Assembly (NCBI RefSeq): GCF_005116455.1
Contig: NZ_SWBP01000001.1
Location: 1,116,001-1,180,000 of the forward strand
Direction: 5' to 3'
DNA from: Pedobacter cryophilus
GTDB taxonomy: Bacteria > Bacteroidota > Bacteroidia > Sphingobacteriales > Sphingobacteriaceae
DNA length: 64,000 bases
Shown here: positions 17,229 to 25,259 of the stretch, piece by piece
How positions within the stretch are numbered: position 1 is the first letter of the stretch
Layout: every line of letters begins with the position of its first letter
Position numbers and translations under genes: made by a program
Notes under the pieces: model-generated
What the model was told of the DNA's origin: nothing
Database searches by the model: none
What the model saw: only the letters and a program-made list of their open reading frames with translations

Positions 17229-17873
17229 ATGAAAATTCTTTTAGTAGCAGCTACCTATCAAGAAATTGAGGCTTTTATAAAACACCATACCACTAATTTT
17301 AATGCTGATGAATGGTTAAAAATTGACACCCATGAGGTTAAAATTTTAATTACCGGAGTAGGAATGGTGGCCACAGCCTTTGCTTTAGGTACTGAATTTG
17401 CAAAAAATAATTACGATTTAGCTTTAAATGTTGGTGTTGCTGGCAGCTTTTATAGAAATATTAAGATAGGCCAATTGGTAGAAGTAAGAGAAGATATATT
17501 ATCTGAATTGGGCGCCGAAGATGACGAAGAATTTATAAGTTTAGACCAATTAGAGATGGGCGAAGTAGAATTTAGAGCTTCAGAGAAACATCATATTAAA
17601 GAAGATTTAAGAAAAGTAACGGCCATTACCGTAAACAAGGTGCATGGTAATGAAGAAAGTATTGAAGAAGTTAGAGAAAGAATAAACCCAACCATAGAAA
17701 CCATGGAAGGCGCAGCTTTCTTTTATGCCTGTGAAGAGGCTAATGTGGCCGCACTTCAGGTAAGGGCTATATCAAATTACGTAGAAAAGAGAAATAAAGG
17801 AAACTGGAACATGCCTTTAGCTGTTAAAAACCTGAACAACTGGTTAACAGAAGGTTTAAAAAATTTAAAATAG
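17229..17873 (+). CDS. mqnB: Futalosine hydrolase MqnB
   Basis: Removes hypoxanthine from futalosine in the chorismate-to-menaquinone (futalosine) route; it belongs to the nucleoside phosphorylase/MTAN fold. At 214 residues it is normal. Seen: the N-terminal KILLVAATYQEIEAF strand, LNVGVAGSF, the ligand-binding TMEGAAFFYAC (catalytic-type Glu near residue 160) and VRAISNYVEKR. The MKILL start fits the family. The frame stays open further upstream, but that part overlaps the PTPS gene and lacks homology. mqnD follows after 6 bases, which confirms the pathway. Confidence 0.94.
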   Translation: MKILLVAATYQEIEAFIKHHTTNFNADEWLKIDTHEVKILITGVGMVATAFALGTEFAKNNYDLALNVGVAGSFYRNIKIGQLVEVREDILSELGAEDDEEFISLDQLEMGEVEFRASEKHHIKEDLRKVTAITVNKVHGNEESIEEVRERINPTIETMEGAAFFYACEEANVAALQVRAISNYVEKRNKGNWNMPLAVKNLNNWLTEGLKNLK

Positions 17874-17879
17874 TATAGC

Positions 17880-18710
17880 ATGAAACTCACGCTTGGTTTT
17901 TCTCCCTGCCCTAATGATACTTTTATTTTTGATGCCCTTATTCATCATAAAATAGATACCGAAGGATTAGAGTTTGATGTGATTTTTGATGATGTAGAAA
18001 CGCTGAATCAGAAAGCGTTTGCTGCAGAATTAGACATTACAAAATTAAGCTATCATGCTTACGGTTATGCCTTAAAAGATTATGTTTTATTAAATGCAGG
18101 CAGCGCTTTGGGCTTTGGTGTGGGGCCTTTACTCATTTGTAAAAAAGAACAAGACTTAAGCAATCCAAACCTTAAAATTGGCATACCAGGGAAATTTACC
18201 ACGGCTAATTTTTTACTGAGCTTAGCTTACCCTCATTTAAAAAATAAGGAAGAAATTGTTTTTTCGGCCATAGAGCAAAAGCTTTTAAATGATGAAATAG
18301 ACCTAGGCCTTATCATACATGAAAACAGGTTTACCTATCAGGATAAAGGATTAATAAAGGTTAAAGATTTAGGCGCTTATTGGGAAGAAAAAACGCAATG
18401 CGCTATCCCCTTAGGTGGTATTGTAATCAAAAGAGATTTGCCTCAAGAGATTAAACAAAAAGTGAATAAATTGATTAGAAAATCAGTAGAATTTGCTTTT
18501 GCAAACCCAGCATCGGCTTTGCCATTTATTAAAACCCATGCACAAGAAATGGAAGAAAGCGTGGTATATCAACACATAAACCTTTATGTGAACAAGTATT
18601 CTTTAGATTTAGGTAATGAAGGTAAAAAAGCTATTGAAATGTTGTTTAACCAAGCTTTTGATCAAAATATTATCCCAAAAACAAATCAAAGTTTATTTTT
18701 GGAACAATAA
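17880..18710 (+). CDS. mqnD: 1,4-dihydroxy-6-naphthoate synthase MqnD
   Basis: Converts cyclic de-hypoxanthine futalosine to 1,4-dihydroxy-6-naphthoate, the ring precursor of menaquinone. At 276 residues it has the family length, with a periplasmic-binding-protein fold. Hallmarks: LGFSPCPNDTFIFDAL at the N-terminus, DVETLNQKAF, TKLSYHAYGY, the GFGVGPLL strand, IPGKFTTAN and the LIIHENRFTY segment. It lies 6 bases behind mqnB with no promoter between. The other pathway genes (mqnA, C, E) are not in the window. Confidence 0.96.
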   Translation: MKLTLGFSPCPNDTFIFDALIHHKIDTEGLEFDVIFDDVETLNQKAFAAELDITKLSYHAYGYALKDYVLLNAGSALGFGVGPLLICKKEQDLSNPNLKIGIPGKFTTANFLLSLAYPHLKNKEEIVFSAIEQKLLNDEIDLGLIIHENRFTYQDKGLIKVKDLGAYWEEKTQCAIPLGGIVIKRDLPQEIKQKVNKLIRKSVEFAFANPASALPFIKTHAQEMEESVVYQHINLYVNKYSLDLGNEGKKAIEMLFNQAFDQNIIPKTNQSLFLEQ

Positions 18711-18784
18711 ATGATAACCTATAACGCTGTTTATTAGTAAATTGACATTCATTAATTTTCTTACGGATACCCAAAACAAACAAA

Positions 18785-19525
18785 ATGAAAAGTAATAGCA
18801 GAAGAAAATTTATTCAAAACACCTTAACCGCAACGGCAGCTTTTACAGTTGGCGCTCCCTTATTAAATGCGCAACAGCTTTTTGGTGCCGAGCGTAAAAA
18901 CGCAACTCAATTTGGTGGTGGGCAATTAGAATTTTCGCAGGTGAAGCTGCCTTATAGTTACGCAGCTTTAGAACCACATATTGATGCTTTAACGATGGAA
19001 ATTCACTACACAAAGCATCATACAGCATACATTAAAAATGTAAATGATGCCATTAAAGCCGAAGGAATTGAATCGGCTACTGAAATGGATTTCTTTAAAA
19101 ATGTTTCCAAATTATCTGCAAAAGCAAGAAACAATGGCGGTGGCGCATACAACCATAATTTCTTTTGGGAAAGTATGAGCCCTAATTCCAATAAAATGCC
19201 AACTGGTAAATTGGCAGATGCAATTAATAGTTCTTTTGGTTCTTTTGATAAATTTAAAGAGGGATTTACGCTGGCAGCCAGTACTATTTTTGGATCGGGC
19301 TGGGCTTGGTTAATTGTAGTTGACGGGAAATTAAAAGTGATTACCACGCCAAACCAAGATAACCCATTAATGGATGTGGCTAAAGATAAAGGCAAACCTT
19401 TATTGGCCTTAGATATTTGGGAACACGCTTATTACCTTAAATACCAAAACAAAAGAGCCGATTATATTAAAAACTTTTGGGAAATTATTAATTGGGATAA
19501 GGTGGCAGAGCGTTTAGGGAAGTAG
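18785..19525 (+). CDS. Superoxide dismutase (Mn-type features), exported by a Tat-like signal
   Basis: 246 residues: an unusual N-terminal extension with SRRKFIQ followed by an Ala/Thr-rich hydrophobic stretch (Tat-type signal, about residues 1-30), then a complete Fe/Mn-SOD. Metal ligands: His in EIHYTKHH, His in YNHNFFW, and Asp and His in DIWEHAYYLKY. The Gly in GGGAYNH and the Gln in TPNQD are features more typical of Mn than Fe enzymes, though cambialism cannot be excluded. It dismutates superoxide; the signal implies periplasmic or surface location with folded export. Single gene followed by its own terminator. Confidence 0.92.
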   Translation: MKSNSRRKFIQNTLTATAAFTVGAPLLNAQQLFGAERKNATQFGGGQLEFSQVKLPYSYAALEPHIDALTMEIHYTKHHTAYIKNVNDAIKAEGIESATEMDFFKNVSKLSAKARNNGGGAYNHNFFWESMSPNSNKMPTGKLADAINSSFGSFDKFKEGFTLAASTIFGSGWAWLIVVDGKLKVITTPNQDNPLMDVAKDKGKPLLALDIWEHAYYLKYQNKRADYIKNFWEIINWDKVAERLGK

Positions 19526-19591
19526 TTCTTTTAAACTAAAAATAATACATCATTAATTTACCTCGCTAAAGCGAAACAGAAAAATTTATAT

Positions 19592-19625
19592 AAAGGAGTT
19601 CTGAGAAATTGGGACTCCTTTTTTG
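19592..19625 (+). terminator. Rho-independent terminator of the superoxide dismutase gene
   Basis: 8-bp stem AAAGGAGT/ACTCCTTT, extended by T-G and C-G pairs, followed by a six-T run and TTG. It is about 65 bases after the stop. Confidence 0.82.
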
Positions 19626-19635
19626 TTGGGTCAGA

Positions 19636-21063
19636 CTAATTGATAACCGTATTCTTATAAATTTTTAAGAACATACCAACACTCAGCAGGCTACTTTTCA
19701 AATTATTAAGTTCTTTAATACTGCCAATAGTTGCGTTTTCAAACTTTTTGGCTATTTCAGAAAGCGTATCTCCAGTTTTAACTTTATAGGTAATATAAGT
19801 AGGTTCAATATTTTTCTTTGGGATTTCTTTTAGTGCTGTTTTATTCACAATTAAGATTTGCCCGGGTACAATTTGATAAGATTTTAATTGATTCCAAACC
19901 TTTAAATCTTGGGCTTCCACATCGTAACTATTGGCTATGCTTATTAAATTTTCCCCTTTTTTAACCAAATGTTTTTGCGCCTTTTGCTGATTAATAATGG
20001 GCCTATCTATTACGCTAACTACTTTAATGGCAGTGTTTTCATCGGTATTTAATGCTTCAAAAAAATCAGCATAATATTTAGAAGTTACCTTAGGGATAAT
20101 TAATCTTTTTGGCGAGGATACAGATCCGTTAATCAAATTCTTTTTATAAGATGGATTTAGATTTTGCAATTCTATGGCATCCATATTTAAAGCCTGAGCA
20201 ATTTTATTAAAGGAAACATATTTGTTTACATAAACAGAATCGGTATGTAAAACCACGTCTTTATCCACTTTAATATCTTGGTAACGATGATAATAATTCA
20301 TCATATAATTTGCCGCAATAAAAGCCGGAACATAGTTTCGGGTTTCATTTGGTAAAAAAGGATGGATATCCCAAAAATTAGAAGAGCCTCCTGCTTTTAA
20401 CATCGCCCTGCTTACGTTTCCGGCGCCACAATTGTAAGCAGCTAATGCTAATAACCAATCTCCAAATTGATTGTATGCATCTCTTAAATAAGCAGCAGCG
20501 GCGTAGCTAGCAGCAATAGGATCTCTACGCTCATCCACATAATTGTCTATTGTTAAACCATAAACTTTACCTGTGGTGTACATAAATTGCCATAAACCTG
20601 TAGCTCCAACTCTAGAAACTGCCATCGGATTCATAGACGATTCTATAATGGGAAGATATTTAAACTCCTGGGGGATTTTATAGGCGGCTAAAGCTTGTTC
20701 AAAAATAGGAAAGTAATATTGCCCCAGATTAATCATCTTGCCCATTTCATCTTTTCGCTTGGTTAAAAAGATATCAATATAAGTTTGAACGTAAGGGTTG
20801 TAATCTAATGAAACGGCAGATTTAATAGAATCTAAACGGTATTTGTAAATTAGGTTGGGATTAAACTTTAAAATCTCTGTTTGCAGGTTAATTTCTCCGG
20901 CAATAAAAGCAGTATCAGCACTTACCAGGTTTTTAATAATTCTAGATTCTCTGGGAGTTAACGTAACTGTTTTTAAAGTGTCGTTTTTTATCTTGGTTTG
21001 AGAAATAACATCAGCGGTAGCAAAACAACAAAGAATAATAAACCAAAAAATAAATTTCCTCAT
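19636..21063 (-). CDS. mltD: MltD-like lytic transglycosylase with two LysM domains
   Basis: 475 residues with a signal peptide (to about residue 20). The SLT domain (about 130-270) carries the catalytic Glu in PIIESSMNP, followed by GATGLWQFM, the ASYAAAAYL helix and LAAYNCGAGNV. Two LysM modules at the C-terminus (about 363-408 and 428-472, each with G(E/D)(N/T)L(S/I) signatures) should bind peptidoglycan. The enzyme cleaves glycan strands non-hydrolytically in the periplasm. The last seven residues (KNTVIN) are close to the LysM edge, so there is no extra domain. It follows gatA by 44 bases, possibly in the same transcript. Confidence 0.93.
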   Translation of the reverse strand: MRKFIFWFIILCCFATADVISQTKIKNDTLKTVTLTPRESRIIKNLVSADTAFIAGEINLQTEILKFNPNLIYKYRLDSIKSAVSLDYNPYVQTYIDIFLTKRKDEMGKMINLGQYYFPIFEQALAAYKIPQEFKYLPIIESSMNPMAVSRVGATGLWQFMYTTGKVYGLTIDNYVDERRDPIAASYAAAAYLRDAYNQFGDWLLALAAYNCGAGNVSRAMLKAGGSSNFWDIHPFLPNETRNYVPAFIAANYMMNYYHRYQDIKVDKDVVLHTDSVYVNKYVSFNKIAQALNMDAIELQNLNPSYKKNLINGSVSSPKRLIIPKVTSKYYADFFEALNTDENTAIKVVSVIDRPIINQQKAQKHLVKKGENLISIANSYDVEAQDLKVWNQLKSYQIVPGQILIVNKTALKEIPKKNIEPTYITYKVKTGDTLSEIAKKFENATIGSIKELNNLKSSLLSVGMFLKIYKNTVIN

Positions 21064-21107
21064 TCTTTTAATTTTTACAGTATAAACACTGGATAGTATT
21101 AAAATGG

Positions 21108-22547
21108 TTAAGCCCGATGACTAAAATAAGTAGAAAATTCTAATAACTCGGCCTCTTTAAAGCTTTTTCCAATAACTTGTAACCCTAACGGTAAACCTTC
21201 TTTATTCTTGCCCGATGGTAAAGAAATTGCTGGCAATCCGGCTAATGATGCTCCAACAGTAAAAATATCGGCTAAATACATCACCACCGGATCTGTAATT
21301 TCTTCTCCAATATTAAAAGCAGGTGTTGGTGTGGTAGGGGTAATGATAAAATCGTACTCCTCTAAAATGGCTTCAATTTTTTCTTTAATTAACCTTCTGG
21401 CTTTTTGTGCTTTTGAGTAATAAGCATCATAATAACCGGCGCTAAGCACAAAAGTGCCTAACATAATTCGGCGTTTTACTTCTTCTCCAAAACCTTCAGA
21501 TCTAGATTTTTTATAAGTGCTCATTAAATCTTTAGACTCCGGGCTTCTATAACCAAAATGAACGCCGTCATATCTGGCTAAATTAGAAGAGGCTTCTGCT
21601 GTGGTAAGAATATAATAAGTTGCCACTACGTAATCTAAATATTCAAAAGATACGGGCTCTACGGTATGTCCATCTGCTTTTAATTGTTCTATTTGTTGCA
21701 GCACATTTTGCTTAATCTCTGGGTCTAACCCTTCCGAATGTAGTGTTTCTTCTATGTAAGCTATTTTTCTTTTGATGTGTGGAGCAAGTAATTTAGAATA
21801 TTGCGGAACTGGTTCTGAAGAAGAGGTGCCATCATAAAAATCCTGACCGGCAATTACTTCCAATATTAAAGCAGCGTCTTCTACTGATTTAGCAATTGGG
21901 CCAACTTGGTCAAAAGACGAAGCGTAGGCAACAACGCCATAACGAGAAACCCTTGCATAAGTTGGTTTTAAGCCTACTACTCCGCAAAAAGCTGCCGGTT
22001 GTCTGATAGAGCCTCCTGTATCTGACGCTAATGATGCAAAACAAAGGTTGGCTTGTACTGCCACTGCCGAACCACCTGATGAACCGCCAGAAACTTTTCT
22101 CTCATCAGCAAAATTCTTTACTGGTCCAAAATAGGAAGTTTCATTAGAAGCGCCCATGGCAAACTCGTCACAATTTAACCTTCCAATAATAATGGCGTCT
22201 TCGGCTAAAATACGCTCTACTACGGTGGCGGAGTAAACAGCAGTATAACCTTGCAAAATTTTGGATGAGGCCGTCATTTGATGGTTTTTATAGGAGATAT
22301 TATCTTTTAATCCTATAATCATACCGGCTAACTTACCCGCTGTTCCGTTATTTATTTTTTCTTGAATATGGATAGCTCTTTCTAAAGCTTCTTTTTCAAA
22401 AACTTCTAAAAAAGCATTTAAATGGGCGTATTCTTTAATACGGGCACTGTAATAGTGAATTAAATCTTTTAAACTAATCGAACCTTTTTTGAGGTCTTCT
22501 TGTAAGTCTATTAATTTAGAATACGATTTAATTTTTTCTTTAATCAT
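21108..22547 (-). CDS. gatA: Aspartyl/glutamyl-tRNA amidotransferase subunit A
   Basis: Releases ammonia from glutamine for transamidation of Glu-tRNA(Gln)/Asp-tRNA(Asn). Amidase-signature catalytic residues: Lys in GLKDNISY (about residue 75), cis-Ser in VSGGSSGGSA and nucleophile Ser in DTGGSIRQPAAF. The family-specific GLKPTYARVSRYG follows. 479 residues is normal. I chose the ATG at 22547 over a TTG four codons earlier, which abuts a hairpin. GatB and GatC are not adjacent, which is common in Bacteroidota. A long hairpin occupies the leader, and tatA lies upstream on the same strand. Confidence 0.94.
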   Translation of the reverse strand: MIKEKIKSYSKLIDLQEDLKKGSISLKDLIHYYSARIKEYAHLNAFLEVFEKEALERAIHIQEKINNGTAGKLAGMIIGLKDNISYKNHQMTASSKILQGYTAVYSATVVERILAEDAIIIGRLNCDEFAMGASNETSYFGPVKNFADERKVSGGSSGGSAVAVQANLCFASLASDTGGSIRQPAAFCGVVGLKPTYARVSRYGVVAYASSFDQVGPIAKSVEDAALILEVIAGQDFYDGTSSSEPVPQYSKLLAPHIKRKIAYIEETLHSEGLDPEIKQNVLQQIEQLKADGHTVEPVSFEYLDYVVATYYILTTAEASSNLARYDGVHFGYRSPESKDLMSTYKKSRSEGFGEEVKRRIMLGTFVLSAGYYDAYYSKAQKARRLIKEKIEAILEEYDFIITPTTPTPAFNIGEEITDPVVMYLADIFTVGASLAGLPAISLPSGKNKEGLPLGLQVIGKSFKEAELLEFSTYFSHRA

Positions 22548-22559
22548 TTTACAAAACAA

Positions 22560-22602
22560 AACCTTGAATTCCCGAAATTAAGAATTTCGACCATTCAAGG
22601 TT
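22560..22602 (-). terminator. Hairpin between tatA and gatA (terminator or leader structure)
   Basis: Outer 10-bp stem AACCTTGAAT/ATTCAAGGTT, a 3x3 internal loop, then an inner 7-bp stem CGAAATT/AATTTCG with a 3-nt loop. On the minus strand a TTTGTTTTG tail follows. It sits 37 bases after the tatA stop and ends 12 bases before the gatA ATG, so it could terminate the tat transcript or attenuate gatA. Confidence 0.65.
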
Positions 22603-22638
22603 AATAGAATCCTAAATAATTAGGACATAAAAATTTTA

Positions 22639-22803
22639 TTATTTCTCTTCTGGCTTTTCAGACTTATCAACTCCGTTTTGAGCGTCTTTAAATTCCTTCA
22701 CTCCTTTACCCATACCTCTCATTAATTCTGGAATCTTTTTTCCACCAAATAAAAGCAATAATGCCAATACGATTAAAATAATTTCTGGAGCACCTAAACC
22801 CAT
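22639..22803 (-). CDS. tatA: Twin-arginine translocase subunit TatA (short paralogue)
   Basis: 54 residues. [20 protein letters not shown] is the single TatA membrane segment, followed by [15 protein letters not shown] (hinge and amphipathic helix with the FGG/PEL signature) and a short charged tail (KDAQNG...EEK). TatA oligomers form the pore of the Tat translocase, which exports folded proteins with an RR signal. It stands 21 bases after a longer TatA paralogue; the two differ mainly in tail length. At 54 residues it is on the short side for TatA but complete. No TatC gene is in the window. Confidence 0.92.
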   Translation of the reverse strand: MGLGAPEIILIVLALLLLFGGKKIPELMRGMGKGVKEFKDAQNGVDKSEKPEEK

Positions 22804-22824
22804 TTTCTTACTGATTTAAATTGT

Positions 22825-23109
22825 TTAAACTTCTGTATTTTCTTTTGGAGCATCTAATTTAGTTTGCTCCTTCACTCGCTCTATCTCTTCTTCTCTTTTC
22901 AATTCCTCTGTAGCGGTGAGCTGGTTAATATTTCTATGTATTTCTCTTTTAACCCCGTCAGAGGCATCTTTAAATTCTCTTATCCCTTTGCCTAAACCTC
23001 TTGCTAATTCAGGTAATTTTTCTCCTCCAAATAAAAGCAAAACAGCAAACACAATTAAAATTACTTCTTGTGTTCCTAAATTTAAAAATAATAAAACTCC
23101 GTTAAACAT
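22825..23109 (-). CDS. tatA: Twin-arginine translocase subunit TatA/TatB family (longer paralogue)
   Basis: 94 residues: membrane segment (about 8-24), then FGGEKLPELARGLGKGIREFKDASDG and a long acidic/basic tail (EELKREEEIERVKEQ) predicted helical. The FGG and PELARGLG motifs are TatA-like; the longer charged tail is reminiscent of TatB, and the sequence alone does not decide which role it plays. It is followed by the shorter TatA. A -7 element about 25 bases upstream suggests the pair has its own promoter after envC. Two RR-signal proteins (amidase, superoxide dismutase) in this window are plausible substrates. Confidence 0.9.
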   Translation of the reverse strand: MFNGVLLFLNLGTQEVILIVFAVLLLFGGEKLPELARGLGKGIREFKDASDGVKREIHRNINQLTATEELKREEEIERVKEQTKLDAPKENTEV

Positions 23110-23132
23110 GTTTTTTGGTTTTAAAGAGAACG

Positions 23133-23140
23133 CAAATATA
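23133..23140 (-). promoter_or_regulatory. -7 element for the tatA pair
   Basis: TATATTTG on the minus strand matches TAnnTTTG, about 24 bases before the start of the longer tatA. No clear -33 element. Confidence 0.45.
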
Positions 23141-23191
23141 AGGATTTTTATTTTCTATTGATTTCTTAACAGCGCTGCAATTATAAATTTG

Positions 23192-24436
23192 CTAATTAGG
23201 AGCCAACCAATATTTTGGATCTTGCTCTTGACTAGATTTGTAAATATGAAATTCTATTTCTGCTTGTCCATCTGCAGTGCCTATGGTTTGCTTTGTACTT
23301 AGCTTTTGCCCTTTAGAAACACTTACCGAACCTAAATTTTTATAAGCTGTAAAGTATTCTCCATGCTTAATAATTACAACCGTAGAACCTACAATATCTA
23401 TTACTGTTGTTACAGTTCCTTCAAAAATTGTTCTTACGGCAGAGCCTGCATTTGTTTTTATGGTCCAGCCGGTTACTTCACGGGTAACATTTCCTATTTT
23501 TTGGATACCAGCATATTCTGTTACTACGCCATTTGCAACCGGCCAAGGCAATCGGCCTCTGTTACTCACAAAATCTGCCGATAATTTTGCGGCTTCTGGT
23601 GTAGAGTTTAAAATAGAGGTATTTGTAGTTCTGGCAACTGGCGCTTCTTTTCCTTCGGCTTTTGCTTTTGCCGCGGCAGCTCTATCTGCATCTTCGGCCT
23701 TTTTTCTGGCAATTTCAATTTCTCTTTGTATAGCTTGTCTAATGGCTCTATCTAGTTTTTGTGCGTCTCTTTGTTTTTGAGCCAAATCTTGCTTTAACCT
23801 TTTTTCTTGAGAGCTTAAACTACTCACCACTTTTATTTGCTTGTTTTGCGCAACTCCTAAAGTGCTTTTTTCCTTTTGCTGATCATTTAGTAAATGATCT
23901 TTATCTAATTTATTTTTATTTAGTTGGGTAATTTTATTCTTTAAAGTATTTTGAGTATTCTCTATATAACGAGCTTGCTTTTGACGGTATTCTCCAAATT
24001 GTTGAAGGTATTTCATTCGCTTATAAGCCTGATTGAAATCTTTTGCTGCAAAAATGTACATCAATTTACTGTAAGAGCCTTGATTTTTTTGGGCAAAGCG
24101 CACCATAGCAGCGTAATCTGACTTTAACTGACCTAATTGTGATTGTAATGATCTGACTTGATTGGTGTTCTCGTTAATTTGGCCATCTAATAACCGGATT
24201 TCAGAATTAATGGTGTTAATTTTTTCTACCCTTAATCTTATTTGTGTTCTTAAAGCATTTAACTGCTTTAAAGTAACGCGTTTATCTAAAGATGTTTTTT
24301 GTAAGGTATTGTTAATCATCTCAATATCCTTATTCAATTGCGCCTTTCTTTTCTCTAACTCTGATCTGGTTTGCGCAAATAATTGAACTCCAGAAAACAA
24401 AAGAAATATAATAAATAAGGATTTGAAGTATTTCAT
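23192..24436 (-). CDS. envC: EnvC-like murein hydrolase activator (degenerate LytM/M23)
   Basis: 414 residues: signal peptide ending LFAQ, a long coiled coil (about 25-250, rich in Glu/Lys/Gln), a low-complexity KAEDADRAAAAKAKAEG linker and a C-terminal LytM fold (about 295-414). Active M23 enzymes carry zinc ligands HxxxD and HxH. Here these positions read TEYAG and EIEFHIY, and the usual Y.HL is YKNL, so the metal site is broken. This matches EnvC-type activators, which switch on cell-wall amidases at division rather than cut themselves. It follows the DUF4292 lipoprotein by 18 bases in the same operon. Confidence 0.9.
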   Translation of the reverse strand: MKYFKSLFIIFLLFSGVQLFAQTRSELEKRKAQLNKDIEMINNTLQKTSLDKRVTLKQLNALRTQIRLRVEKINTINSEIRLLDGQINENTNQVRSLQSQLGQLKSDYAAMVRFAQKNQGSYSKLMYIFAAKDFNQAYKRMKYLQQFGEYRQKQARYIENTQNTLKNKITQLNKNKLDKDHLLNDQQKEKSTLGVAQNKQIKVVSSLSSQEKRLKQDLAQKQRDAQKLDRAIRQAIQREIEIARKKAEDADRAAAAKAKAEGKEAPVARTTNTSILNSTPEAAKLSADFVSNRGRLPWPVANGVVTEYAGIQKIGNVTREVTGWTIKTNAGSAVRTIFEGTVTTVIDIVGSTVVIIKHGEYFTAYKNLGSVSVSKGQKLSTKQTIGTADGQAEIEFHIYKSSQEQDPKYWLAPN

Positions 24437-24454
24437 TGTGGTAAAGGTATTAAT

Positions 24455-25234
24455 TTAGTCTATCACTGAAAATCTTTTAGGGACATTAAAAGGAAAATCA
24501 ACTGGCAAATTTAATTGTGTTTTGCTGTATTCCATAGCCACCTTAATTTGTTTCTTTGCTGTTTTAGAATCTAAAGAAACTTTTATAGGGATTAATTGAT
24601 TGGCAATTTCCTCAAAAAGTGGTGTATTTACGGTTAATGTTTGTTGCGCAAACTCATCTGATAAAAAAGTATAGGTAGCCTTAAACTGCTCATTAAACTG
24701 AAGGTTATAGTTTAAACTTTGGCTGTTTCCTTTGATGTTTAATAGTGCATTATCTAATATAATATTGCTGTTTCCATTCAGCGTAAAAGGAACACAATTT
24801 CCAACCAAGAGGGATTCTAAGGTTAAATAATCTATTTGTTTATTGGTAAATTCATGAATAAAAGAGAATGGCTTTTTGATATAGTCATCATTAATTCTAT
24901 CCATAATTTTAACACTATCTGGCGTAATGATGGTTCTGGCTATTTCAAACCCAGCAAAAGCGGTTATAGAAACCCAAATGCCCTCGCCTTTTTTTATTCT
25001 GATATTAAGCGTAGCGTCATATTCCTTCCCATTTAAATTTAAATTGGTGATGGCTTTGGTAGAAAAAGTAGAGAAAACAGATTCTTTAGACCTAATAGAA
25101 AGTAACTCTGTTTTTTTGTTTTCTATGGGTTGAGATCCCCCTGTTTCTTTAATGATCGCTTTTTTAGCCTTACATGAAAAAAATACTGCGCAAAAGGTTA
25201 ACAATAATAACTTGTTCAAAATATTTCTTTTCAT
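24455..25234 (-). CDS. DUF4292-type lipoprotein
   Basis: 259 residues from the ATG chosen (a TTG three codons upstream is less likely). The signal KRNILNKLLLLTFCAVFFSCK has a lipobox Cys at about residue 21. The mature part is beta-rich with alternating strands (LNLNGKEYDATLNIRIKKG, GIWVSITAFAGFEIAR), resembling the LolA/LolB-like half-barrel fold proposed for DUF4292 proteins of Bacteroidota. Function is not established; a lipoprotein-handling or envelope role is inference. It sits between the TPR protein (gap 25) and envC (gap 18). Confidence 0.8.
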   Translation of the reverse strand: MKRNILNKLLLLTFCAVFFSCKAKKAIIKETGGSQPIENKKTELLSIRSKESVFSTFSTKAITNLNLNGKEYDATLNIRIKKGEGIWVSITAFAGFEIARTIITPDSVKIMDRINDDYIKKPFSFIHEFTNKQIDYLTLESLLVGNCVPFTLNGNSNIILDNALLNIKGNSQSLNYNLQFNEQFKATYTFLSDEFAQQTLTVNTPLFEEIANQLIPIKVSLDSKTAKKQIKVAMEYSKTQLNLPVDFPFNVPKRFSVID

Positions 25235-25259
25235 CAATTGCAATTACAAGGTAAAAAGG

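Noticed and set aside
22548-22559. TTG start for gatA four codons upstream
   Set aside because: It abuts the leader hairpin and an ATG fits the usual N-terminus better.
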